Shown here: positions 7,827 through 15,202 of the stretch, piece by piece
How positions within the stretch are numbered: position 1 is the stretch's first letter
Layout of the letters: each line of letters starts with the position of its first letter
Notes under the pieces: model-generated
Told to the model about the DNA's origin: nothing
Databases searched by the model: none
What the model saw: the letters and a program-made list of their open reading frames with translations, nothing else
Translations under genes and position numbers: made by a program
From: an uncultured Acidimicrobiaceae bacterium
GTDB taxonomy: Bacteria > Actinomycetota > Acidimicrobiia > Spongiisociales > UBA5794
Assembly (NCBI GenBank): GCA_947258985.1
Contig: CAMYKI010000020.1
Span: 1 to 40,054, forward strand
Direction of reading: 5' to 3'
Length of the DNA: 40,054 nucleotides

Positions 7827-8627
7827 GTGAAGCGCTACGTCCCTCTGTTTGCAGTTCTCGTCCTGCTCTTGTCGGCCTGCACGATCCGGTTTGATGTCGG
7901 TATCGATGTCAACGCCGATGAATCCGGAACGTTTGCCCTCTTTATCGGGTTTGATGAGCAGTTCCAGCAACTCATGGAGGAAGGGGGCGGAGAAGGGTTC
8001 GACATTACCGAGGGCCTTGCCGATGCTCCAGAAGGTTGGAAAGCAGAAGAGGTCATCGAAGACGGCTTCGAGGGAGTTCGGATCTCCACGGAGTTCAGCG
8101 ACTTCGACGAACTCAATCAGAAGCTTGCGGAACTCAACCAGGAGCAGGGTGGCGGGGCCGGCACCGACTTCCTCAGCGACTTCTCACTAACTCGCGACGG
8201 CGACACCTTCCGGTTCCAGGCCGATGTCTCCGGGATCGACGAACAGCTGACAGGTGCGGTCGGCGAGTCGGGGGGCGATGACCTCATGTCAGGGTTGGAT
8301 CCCGCAACGCTTTTTGAGGATCTCTTCGAGATTCGCTTCCGGCTGACCCTCCCGGGCACGATCGAGAGCCACAACGCAGATTCGATCAATGGGAGCACTC
8401 TGATCTGGAACGTGGACGTTGCCGATGAGGGCACGACGTACGAAGCGGTGTCGACAACCAAGGCGGGAGCGATATCGCTGATTCTGATAGGAGCGATCGT
8501 TGCCATCGTGATAGTGGCCGGTCTGGGCTTTGCCGCCATGCAGCGGCGCAAGAAGCAGAACGCGATCGACGCCGTCGACGCTGCTTGGTCCCCGACGAGC
8601 GAACCGCCGGCCGGCCCGGTGAGCTAG
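7827..8627 (+). CDS. LppM-like lipoprotein with C-terminal membrane anchor
   Basis: This 266-residue protein (GTG start, GGGAG upstream) has a lipoprotein signal ending LLLSAC with lipidated Cys18. A beta-rich domain opens with IRFDVGIDVNADESGTFALF, a pattern seen in the mycobacterial LppM domain. The middle is rich in Glu, Gly and Asp, and a C-terminal transmembrane helix (about 213-240) is followed by a basic cytoplasmic tail. It would sit on the outer face of the membrane, anchored at both ends. LppM affects host interaction in mycobacteria; the role here is unknown. It is divergent from mobA. Confidence 0.8.
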   Translation: MKRYVPLFAVLVLLLSACTIRFDVGIDVNADESGTFALFIGFDEQFQQLMEEGGGEGFDITEGLADAPEGWKAEEVIEDGFEGVRISTEFSDFDELNQKLAELNQEQGGGAGTDFLSDFSLTRDGDTFRFQADVSGIDEQLTGAVGESGGDDLMSGLDPATLFEDLFEIRFRLTLPGTIESHNADSINGSTLIWNVDVADEGTTYEAVSTTKAGAISLILIGAIVAIVIVAGLGFAAMQRRKKQNAIDAVDAAWSPTSEPPAGPVS

Positions 8628-8649
8628 CAGCCGGCTGGGTCTACGGTCG

Positions 8650-8809
8650 CTACTTTGATAGGGCGCACTCGTTGCGCCCGACGTCGAGTTCAGAGATCTC
8701 CTCGGCGTCTGCCTCCTTGCGGCCGAGGTTGATCAGCCGGATGGTGCCGTACTCGCCGGGAGACTCCCTAGATGATCCACGACGGATGCGACGAAATCGG
8801 TCCGCTCAT
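8650..8809 (-). pseudogene. Frameshifted small gene (about 52 codons)
   Basis: On the minus strand AGAGGGAGAAG precedes an ATG at 8809 that opens MSGPISSHPSWII and then meets TAG. Skipping one base at ATC-TAG-G puts translation into a frame that reads ESPGEYGTIRLINLGRKEAD and continues with protein-like composition to a stop at 8650-8652. A good ribosome site followed by a +1 shift suggests a decayed or mis-assembled small gene; programmed frameshifting is a remote option. The family is not recognised. Nothing else in 8628-8910 looks coding. Confidence 0.3.
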
Positions 8810-8910
8810 GGGTACTTCTCCCTCTGAAGTTACATGCACAACGGTGAATGCGCATTAGGACGCGGTGCCGCTGCGACACAAGGAGTTGCGAGGGGCCCAG
8901 CTAAGGGGTG

Positions 8911-9222
8911 CTAGATCTCCGCCGGATCGAGCTGATCGTGCATCACCTGGCGGAGTAGGTCGACCGCCTGGACGATCTTGGCCGAAGTGAGCGAGTAGTA
9001 GGCCCATTGCCCGTCGCGGCGCGACTCGACGAGACCCTTGTCGCGGAGTACTGCAAGGTGCTGAGAGACGTTGGCTTGGGGTATCTCGAGGGCGTCGACG
9101 AGGTCGGTGACCGTGACCTCGCCGTCGCGCAGCGCATCGATGATCATCAGTCGCTTGGGATCGGCCAGGCCCTTGCACACGTGTGCGTGCAACCGGATCA
9201 TCTCGTTTTCGACGGAACTCAT
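8911..9222 (-). CDS. ArsR/SmtB-family transcriptional regulator
   Basis: This 103-residue winged-helix protein reads LADPKRLMIIDALRDGEVTV, then the recognition helix IPQANVSQHLAVLRDKGLV and the wing SRRDGQWAYYSL, the classic ArsR order. Only one Cys (Cys16) is present, so neither the ELCVCD metal site nor an intramolecular two-cysteine sulfide switch of the SqrR/BigR kind is available; sensing may use other residues or none. The frame is open far upstream, but MSSVENEM at 9222 is the natural start; no Shine-Dalgarno is seen. It is divergent from the sulfur module and probably controls it. Confidence 0.88.
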   Translation of the reverse strand: MSSVENEMIRLHAHVCKGLADPKRLMIIDALRDGEVTVTDLVDALEIPQANVSQHLAVLRDKGLVESRRDGQWAYYSLTSAKIVQAVDLLRQVMHDQLDPAEI

Positions 9223-9230
9223 GTGCACAT
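9221..9230. promoter_or_regulatory. Perfect palindrome over the arsR start, candidate operator
   Basis: ATGTGCACAT is a 10-base perfect palindrome that overlaps the first codon of the ArsR gene and lies in the 19-base gap to the divergent broken gene. ArsR proteins bind such dyads near their own promoters. The site is short, so chance is possible. Confidence 0.3.
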
Positions 9231-9241
9231 ATTGCGGCCCG

Positions 9242-9466
9242 ATGGCTGCGATGGCAAATTCCGAGAATCGTTTGACAGCGGCTCGGAATTTTACGAAGGG
9301 TTCGCCGGACAAGCTCGGTCTGTCGACGATGAACTTCGGCGGCATGGGCGCCAAGGTGATTAAGGGCCTTGCCGCCGCCGACCTGATCCCCGGCCTCGGC
9401 GCACCCGCCGGAGCCGGCTCGGCGATCAGCATGATGAAGCACGCCGAAATAGGCCTGTTCATTTAG
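9242..9466 (+). pseudogene. Remnant of a DsrE2-type sulfur-carrier gene
   Basis: The frame encodes 74 residues, with strong coding-type codon use from about 9310. The stretch SPDKLGLSTMNFGGMGAKV and the following GLAAADLIPGLGAPAG..ISMM resemble the middle of DrsE_2/DsrE2 proteins (about 160-190 residues), which carry persulfide sulfur and usually sit beside tusA and rhodanese genes. The N-terminal third and the Cys-containing C-terminal part are missing. The TAG stop coincides with the TTAG at the left edge of the repeat array, which suggests that the gene was truncated there. The family match is from memory and moderate; a short novel gene is the alternative. Confidence 0.42.
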
Positions 9467-9747
9467 GGAGACTGCCGACCATGTGGTGTGTGGGCTCGTT
9501 GTCGGGCGCCGGCTAGTGATCGGAGCTGAGCCGAACTGACACTGGTCGGCAGGCTCCTAGGGAGACTGCGGAGCATGTGGTGTGTGGGCTCGTTGTCGGG
9601 CGCCGGCTAGTGATCGGAGCTGAGCCGAACTGACATTGGGCGGCAGGCTCCTAGGGAGACTGCGGAGCATGTGGTGTGTGGGCTCGTTGTCGGGCGCCGG
9701 CTAGTGATCGGAGCTGAGACCGAACTGACATTGGGCGGCAGGCTCCC
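9463..9747. repeat. Three head-to-tail copies of a 94-bp repeat
   Basis: Units start at 9466, 9560 and 9654. They run GGGAGACTGC..CATGTGGTGTGTG...CCGAACTGACA.TGG.CGGCAGGCTCC and join through a shared CTAG (9557-9560, 9651-9654). Unit 1 has perfect terminal arms (CTGCCGACCA at 9472-9481, TGGTCGGCAG at 9543-9552). Units 2 and 3 share substitutions that break this pairing, and unit 3 has one extra A near 9719. The termini match copy A at 74-179 while the interiors differ. The array separates the broken DsrE2-like gene from the frameshifted tusA. Confidence 0.85.
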
Positions 9748-9763
9748 ATGCGGCGGGATAGAA

Positions 9764-9987
9764 ATGGCAGATGCAACCGTTGATGCAAGGGGTCCGCAGT
9801 GCCCCATGCCCATGATCAAGACCAGCCAGGCAATCAAGCCCCTCGCATCGGGGCAAACCCTCGAGGTCATCGCATCCGACCGGGGGCACTCTCGGACATT
9901 CCGGCATGGGCAAAGGATATGGGCCACGCCCTCAAAGAGCAGTTTGAGGAGAACGACGAGTTCCACTTCATTGTCGAAAAGGGATAG
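9764..9987 (+). pseudogene. tusA: tusA sulfur-carrier gene with a one-base deletion
   Basis: The first frame gives MADATVDARGPQCPMPMIKT and continues to VIASDRG, with the TusA active-site CPMP (Cys13). The second frame gives ALSDIPAWAKDMGHALKEQF and ends FHFIVEKG, the normal TusA C-terminal half. The frames join at about 9879-9886, where GACCGGGGG needs one more C to read DPGALSD. TusA passes persulfide sulfur to partner enzymes and is normally about 75 residues, exactly what the repaired frame gives. This is either a true inactivating deletion or a homopolymer assembly error. It lies 59 bp upstream of the FeS/NrfD gene. Confidence 0.88.
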
Positions 9988-10045
9988 CCGGGACGTAGTC
10001 GGCCACCGCTAACTTGGTGGCCTGAGATCAGGAGGGAGCGGGAAC

Positions 10046-11626
10046 CTGAATTACGGATTCGTCATAGACCAGACGAGCTGTATCGGTTGTCATGCATGCA
10101 CGGTCGCCTGCAAGACCGAGCACAACGTGCCTCTCGGTGTAGATCGCACCTGGGTCAAATACATCGAGAAGGGGTCCTGGCCCGACACGAAGCGCTTCTT
10201 CTCCGTGATGCGGTGCAATCACTGCGAGGATGCGCCATGTGTCAGCATCTGCCCAACGTCGGCCCTGCGCACCCGCGACGACGGAATTGTCGATTTCGAC
10301 ACGGACATCTGTATCGGCTGCAAGAGCTGCATGCAGGCCTGCCCGTACGACGCCCTCTATATCGATCCGGAAGAGCACACCGCCCAGAAGTGCAACTACT
10401 GCGTTCACCGTGTTGAAGTTGGATTGCAGCCGGCATGTGTCGTGGTTTGCCCCGAGCAAGCCATCATCGCCGGCGACCTCGACAATCCCGACAGCAAGAT
10501 CTCAAAGATGGTGGCCACGGACAGCCTGCAACAGCGGGCCGTCGAGCAGGGGACCAAGCCGAACCTCTGGTACAAGGGTGCGGAGTCAGCCAACCTCGAC
10601 CCGCTTGGATCCGTGGATCCCGGTGACGGCGGCATCTGGCGCGATCCGGCATCCTCCTGGCTGGCGGTCGACCTGACTCCGCCTTCGGTAACGTCGGAGT
10701 CGGCCTCCGTCACCCCCAATCGGCCACCCGCGGTCGTGACGGAAGGCAACTCTCCTCCCCGGTTGGTCTACGGCAAGGCAACGCCGATGCCGTGGGGCTG
10801 GCGGGTATCGAGCTACTTCCTCACCAAGGGCATTTCGGCAGGGCTTACCATCGCGCTGGCTCTTGCTCTGCTGCTCGGAGCCGACCTCACCAGCGACTGG
10901 GCGAAATGGGGGACGCCGCTCGTGGCGGGCATCTTCCTGGCGCTGACCGGTGGTCTCCTGGTCTGGGATCTCAAGCGGCCTGATCGGTTCTACTACCTGC
11001 TTACCAAGGGAAACCCGAGTTCCTGGCTCGTGAAGGGTGCCTGGATTCTCTCCGCATATGGTGCCTCGCTCGCTGCATGGTTCCTGCTCGGGGTCGCCGG
11101 GGTCGAAGGCCCACTGGAGATCCTGGTCTGGATTGCAGCGGTGCTCGGGGTGGGCGTCGCCGGCTACACGGCGTTCCTCTTCGCTCAGGCCGAAGGACGA
11201 GATCTGTGGCAGTCGCCGACGCTTCTGTGGCACATGGTTGCCGGAGCCTTTGCCGCCGGTGGGGGTGCCGGCCTCTACATAGCCCTGCTAGTCGATATTG
11301 GCGAGACTGTTGAGCGAGCGAGCGCCTGGGCAATGGTCGCGGGCGCAACCGTGCTCGGGCTGTTGGCGCTTGCCGAAATCCTGACGAAACATCCGACACG
11401 CAACATAGCGGAGGCGGTCCATCACATGACGAGGGGCGCCTACGCCACGGAGTGGTGGATCGGCGGCCAGTTGCTCGGTGTCGTGGTACCCATCGTCCTC
11501 GGGGCACTATTCCTCGGCGGTGCCGAGATCTGGGTAGGGGCACTTGGAGGGGTGGCCGCTGCGGCCGGCGTGTGGTTCGCAGACGACGCTTTTGTGAAAG
11601 CCGGCCAGAGCGTCCCGCTCGCATGA
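10046..11626 (+). CDS. Fused four-[4Fe-4S] ferredoxin / NrfD membrane protein (SoeB-SoeC-like)
   Basis: This 526-residue protein has four ferredoxin-type Cys sets: Cys12/15/18/22, 57/60/65/69, 89/92/95/99 and 116/119/131/135. A Pro/Ser-rich linker (about 200-245) leads to an eight-helix NrfD/PsrC-type membrane domain. Electrons would pass from the molybdoenzyme through the clusters to quinone. In SoeABC and PsrABC these are usually two proteins. No ATG, GTG or TTG lies between the upstream stop and the first Cys motif. A CTG at 10046, 10 bases after AGGAGG, gives the expected NYGFVIDQTSCIGCHACTVA start. A GTG at 10127 would lose the first cluster. The next gene begins 10 bp downstream. Confidence 0.88.
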   Translation: MNYGFVIDQTSCIGCHACTVACKTEHNVPLGVDRTWVKYIEKGSWPDTKRFFSVMRCNHCEDAPCVSICPTSALRTRDDGIVDFDTDICIGCKSCMQACPYDALYIDPEEHTAQKCNYCVHRVEVGLQPACVVVCPEQAIIAGDLDNPDSKISKMVATDSLQQRAVEQGTKPNLWYKGAESANLDPLGSVDPGDGGIWRDPASSWLAVDLTPPSVTSESASVTPNRPPAVVTEGNSPPRLVYGKATPMPWGWRVSSYFLTKGISAGLTIALALALLLGADLTSDWAKWGTPLVAGIFLALTGGLLVWDLKRPDRFYYLLTKGNPSSWLVKGAWILSAYGASLAAWFLLGVAGVEGPLEILVWIAAVLGVGVAGYTAFLFAQAEGRDLWQSPTLLWHMVAGAFAAGGGAGLYIALLVDIGETVERASAWAMVAGATVLGLLALAEILTKHPTRNIAEAVHHMTRGAYATEWWIGGQLLGVVVPIVLGALFLGGAEIWVGALGGVAAAAGVWFADDAFVKAGQSVPLA

Positions 11627-11636
11627 AGGAGATGCA

Positions 11637-14351
11637 ATGACTGACATCCCACGCCTGATCCCCGGCGGTGAGCTGGTCGCCTACCCCCCTGCAGAGATGT
11701 GGGACAACTGGGAGGAGTACGACGCCCGCTCCTGGCCCAACAAGGTCAAGCACAGCTATCAGCTGGTACCGACAACCTGTTTCAACTGCGAGTCCGCTTG
11801 TGGCCTTCTTGCGTACGTGGACAAAGAAACCGGTGATGTCGCCAAATTTGTGGGCAACCCGGCCCACCCCGGATCGCGGGGACGCAACTGTGCCAAGGGC
11901 CCGGCAACGATCAACCAGGTCCACGATCCGGAGCGGATCCTTCACCCCATGAAGCGCGTTGGCAAGCGTGGTTCCGGAGAGTGGATCGAGGTGAGCTGGG
12001 ACGAAGCTCTGGATGACATTGCCGGACGGATGCGAAAGGCAATCCAGGAGGACAGGCACAACGAGATCATGTATCACGTTGGTCGGCCGGGCGAAGACGG
12101 GTTCATGGACAGGACCCTCAAGGCGTGGGGTGTCGACGGCCACAACAGCCACACCAACATCTGCTCCTCGGGAGCGCGCACCGGTTATGCCATGTGGATG
12201 GGCCACGACCGGCCCTCCGCCGATTTCGCCAATGCCAAGTTCATCCTGCTGCTGTCGTCGCACCTCGAGACCGGCCACTATTTCAACCCTCACGCGCAGC
12301 GGATCATGGAAGGCATGCAGGCGGGGGCAAAGCTGGCGACCATCGATCCCCGGCTTTCCAACACCGCTTCGATGTCGGACATCTGGGTGTCCCCATATCC
12401 GGGGACAGAGGCGGCGATGCTGCTTGCCATTGCCCGGCTGTTGCTCGAATGGGACGCGGTAGACCACGATTTCATGCGCCGCTGGGTCGATTGGGAGGGC
12501 GCCGTCGCCGCCAAAGCCTCCGACCGGCCGCAAACGTACGAGACCTTCGTCCAGCTGATGAAGGACACCTATGCGGGCTATACGCCGGAGTTCGCCGCTG
12601 AGGAAGGCGGCGTCAAGCCGGCGGCGATCATCGAGATCGCCCGCGGCATCGAGGCAGCCGGGCATCGCTTCTCGTCGCATACGTGGCGCTCGATCGGCTC
12701 CGGGAACCTCGGCGGATGGCAGGGTGCCCGATGCCTTTGGTTCCTTCACGTGCTCACCGGTTCTGTTGGCACGGTTGGCGGTACCTCACCGAACACCTGG
12801 GACAAGTTCAAGCCAAAGCACTGGAACATGCCGCCACCCCACAGCAAGTGGAATGAGCTGCTCTGGCCAAAGGAGTACCCGCTGGCCCACCACGAGATGT
12901 CGATCCTGCTTCCCCATTTGCTGAAGGAGGGCCGGGGGAAGGTCGACGTCTACTTCTCCCGGGTCTACAACCCCATCTGGACCAATCCCGACGGGTTTTC
13001 TTGGCTCGAGGTGCTCACCGACGAGGATCTCGTCGGGCTTCATGTGGCGCTGACCCCGACCTGGTCTGAGACGGCTTGGTTCGCCGACTATGTACTGCCG
13101 ATGGGGGTGGCCTCAGAGCGTCATGACACGCAGTCCTACGCAACCTATGCGGGGCGTTGGCTTGGATTCCGTCAGCCCGTGTTGAGGGTCGCCGGCGAGA
13201 AGCGAGGCGAGACCTACGAGAGGACCTACGACGCCAACCCGGGCCAGGTATGGGAGGAAACGGAGTTCTTCTTCGACCTCTCGTGGCGTATTGACCCCGA
13301 CGGATCCCTCGGCATCCGCAAGTGGTTCGAATCGCCGGGTAGCCCCGACAAGGTTGTTTCGGTGGACGAGTACTACGGCTGGATGTTCGACAATTCGGTG
13401 CCGGGACTCCCCGAGACGGCCGCCGAGGAAGATCTGACCCCGCTGCAGTTCATGCGTAAGTACGGCGCCTACGAAGTCGACAACAACGTGTACTCGGTGC
13501 ATGAGCGTCCGGCGGACGGGGGCGTGGAGGTTGACGGTTCCGGGAAGACCGGGTTCCCCACCGAAAGCGGGAAGCTCGAATGGTATTCGCAGACTCTCAA
13601 CGACTGGGGTTGGGAGGATGCCTCTGTGCCCACCTATCTCAAGACCCATGTCTACTGGCGTGACATGGATATGGCGGGGAACGAGCGGATCCTGCTTCCG
13701 ATCTTCCGGCTGCCGACCCTGATCCACACTCGGTCCGGCAACGCCAAATACCTGTACGAGATCAGCCACGGTCATCCCCTCTGGATGAATCCGGAGGACG
13801 CGGAAGCCCTCGGCTTCGAGACGGGTGAAATGATCCGAATCAGCACCGGCATCGGCTATTTCGTTATGCGGGTCTGGCGGACCGAAGGGATCAGGCCGGG
13901 CGTGGTAGCGGCGTCTCACCACCTCGGAAGATGGCGTCTCGATGACGAGCAAGGCAATGAACGCTGGTCCTCTGCGTTGGTAGATATCTCGCAGAAGGAC
14001 GGGGGCTGGATGTTGCGGCAGAAGAAGGGCATTGGCCCATTCGAGTCGGATGATCCGGACAGCTCGCGCATATGGTGGCAGGACGCCGGCGTCAACCAGA
14101 ACCTGACGTTCCCCGTTCACCCGGATCCGGTCTCCGGCATGCATGCGTGGCACCAACGGGTGCGGCTCGCCGCCGCCCAGGAGGGTGATCGATATGGCGA
14201 CATCTTCGTGGACACCGCAAAGTCCCACGAGATCTACAAGGAGTGGCTGGCTATGACCAAGCCCGGCCCCGGACCCGGCAATCTGCGGCGTCCCCTGTGG
14301 ATCCATCGTCCGGTCAAGCCAACGCCCGATGCATACGACGCCGGCGGCTGA
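11637..14351 (+). CDS. SoeA-like molybdopterin oxidoreductase, catalytic subunit
   Basis: This 904-residue DMSO-reductase-family enzyme has an N-terminal [4Fe-4S] site (Cys48, 51, 55, 85) in TTCFNCESACGLLAYVD and GRNCAKGPATINQVHDPERI, wording I associate with SoeA-type sulfite dehydrogenases. Cys175 in HTNICSSGART is the likely Mo ligand, and the C-terminal molybdopterin-dinucleotide domain starts near 690. There is no Tat signal, so it should work in the cytoplasm as SoeA does; PsrA/PhsA-type enzymes are exported. AAGGAG precedes the ATG. Sulfite to sulfate (through APS-independent oxidation) is the best guess; another sulfur oxyanion or polysulfide is possible. Confidence 0.82.
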   Translation: MTDIPRLIPGGELVAYPPAEMWDNWEEYDARSWPNKVKHSYQLVPTTCFNCESACGLLAYVDKETGDVAKFVGNPAHPGSRGRNCAKGPATINQVHDPERILHPMKRVGKRGSGEWIEVSWDEALDDIAGRMRKAIQEDRHNEIMYHVGRPGEDGFMDRTLKAWGVDGHNSHTNICSSGARTGYAMWMGHDRPSADFANAKFILLLSSHLETGHYFNPHAQRIMEGMQAGAKLATIDPRLSNTASMSDIWVSPYPGTEAAMLLAIARLLLEWDAVDHDFMRRWVDWEGAVAAKASDRPQTYETFVQLMKDTYAGYTPEFAAEEGGVKPAAIIEIARGIEAAGHRFSSHTWRSIGSGNLGGWQGARCLWFLHVLTGSVGTVGGTSPNTWDKFKPKHWNMPPPHSKWNELLWPKEYPLAHHEMSILLPHLLKEGRGKVDVYFSRVYNPIWTNPDGFSWLEVLTDEDLVGLHVALTPTWSETAWFADYVLPMGVASERHDTQSYATYAGRWLGFRQPVLRVAGEKRGETYERTYDANPGQVWEETEFFFDLSWRIDPDGSLGIRKWFESPGSPDKVVSVDEYYGWMFDNSVPGLPETAAEEDLTPLQFMRKYGAYEVDNNVYSVHERPADGGVEVDGSGKTGFPTESGKLEWYSQTLNDWGWEDASVPTYLKTHVYWRDMDMAGNERILLPIFRLPTLIHTRSGNAKYLYEISHGHPLWMNPEDAEALGFETGEMIRISTGIGYFVMRVWRTEGIRPGVVAASHHLGRWRLDDEQGNERWSSALVDISQKDGGWMLRQKKGIGPFESDDPDSSRIWWQDAGVNQNLTFPVHPDPVSGMHAWHQRVRLAAAQEGDRYGDIFVDTAKSHEIYKEWLAMTKPGPGPGNLRRPLWIHRPVKPTPDAYDAGG

Positions 14352-15111
14352 TACCGCGGCGGCGGAGTCGGCTACCTGGGCCAACATCGCGGTCCGATGG
14401 TCAGCGGAGAGCAACTTCGACGTTTGGCAGGACCTCCCCGGCGCTGAAGCTCTGGTCATTCCCGATGTCGACGTCCGGGATGATCTGGAACGGCGCGCCC
14501 GACGTTGGGGGTATCGGCTTGCGGATGGCGACCTCGGGGATGTCGCCATGTTTGCGGCGGCGCTTGCCAGAGCGGAGGCGGACGCCTGGGCCGCGGACGA
14601 TGGGGTCCTGGCGACCCAGGCCTACGAAGACCGTCGCTTTCTCGCAGCCGACCGCATAGTGCCGTGGGCGGTCCCGTGGCTCCTCGCGGCGAGCCGCTGC
14701 TTCCCAGATCTTCGCACCGATGCATCCGAGACGGCCGCAGCGCTGCTCCGAATCGGCGAGCAGCACAGGTTGGCGCCGTCTCTAGCGGGTAACGAGGGCC
14801 TCCGTCTGCCCGGTCATGACGGGTACGGGCCCGCCGGCCAACCCGGGGAGCTCACCGATCGGATCTGCTCGTTGTGGGGCGGGCTCGTTGTCTTCCGGCG
14901 CTCCCTCATATCGATCAGCGGTGAGGAGATTGGGGCTCGTCGACCCGAGGCGCGATGGTTCACTGATGTCGAGCTTCGGGGCAATATCGCCACGTGGTAT
15001 GAGATCGGAGCCGCCCGGTGGCGGTGCCTAGCCGAGCAGCATCCGGGCACAGGCGCCTACTGGCTCGATCTGGCCCGGCGGGCTTCCGAAACGGCAGAGA
15101 TCGCGAAATAG
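14329..15111 (+). CDS. Putative TorD/DmsD-like molybdoenzyme chaperone
   Basis: This 260-residue, mostly helical soluble protein begins 23 bases inside the end of the molybdoenzyme gene, so the two are co-translated. The middle segment YEDRRFLAADRIVPWAVPWL recalls the FL.DH..PW motif of TorD-family chaperones, which insert cofactor into DMSO-reductase-family enzymes, and its place as last gene of the operon is typical of such helpers. The sequence is diverged and the first 60 residues are not TorD-like, so the call rests on context as much as on sequence. There is no signal peptide. Confidence 0.5.
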   Translation: MHTTPAADTAAAESATWANIAVRWSAESNFDVWQDLPGAEALVIPDVDVRDDLERRARRWGYRLADGDLGDVAMFAAALARAEADAWAADDGVLATQAYEDRRFLAADRIVPWAVPWLLAASRCFPDLRTDASETAAALLRIGEQHRLAPSLAGNEGLRLPGHDGYGPAGQPGELTDRICSLWGGLVVFRRSLISISGEEIGARRPEARWFTDVELRGNIATWYEIGAARWRCLAEQHPGTGAYWLDLARRASETAEIAK

Positions 15112-15202
15112 AGGCTTGTCGACTGTCGCCCGGGCCGGGTAGCGGCCTATCCTCAGGCGCATCGGCCGTTCGGCTTTCGGTCGAATTAAAGGAGGACTGG
15201 GG

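Noticed and set aside
9463..9747. CRISPR array
   Set aside because: The 94-bp units are directly joined with no unique spacers, and no cas gene is present.
11001..12749. 582-residue minus-strand open frame over the FeS/NrfD and molybdoenzyme genes
   Set aside because: It is antisense to two clearly conserved genes, has Arg/Gly/Pro-rich low-complexity composition and no ribosome site; long antisense frames are expected in GC-rich DNA.
13113..14549. 478-residue minus-strand open frame
   Set aside because: It lies opposite the molybdoenzyme and chaperone genes, with no recognisable motif; a shadow frame.
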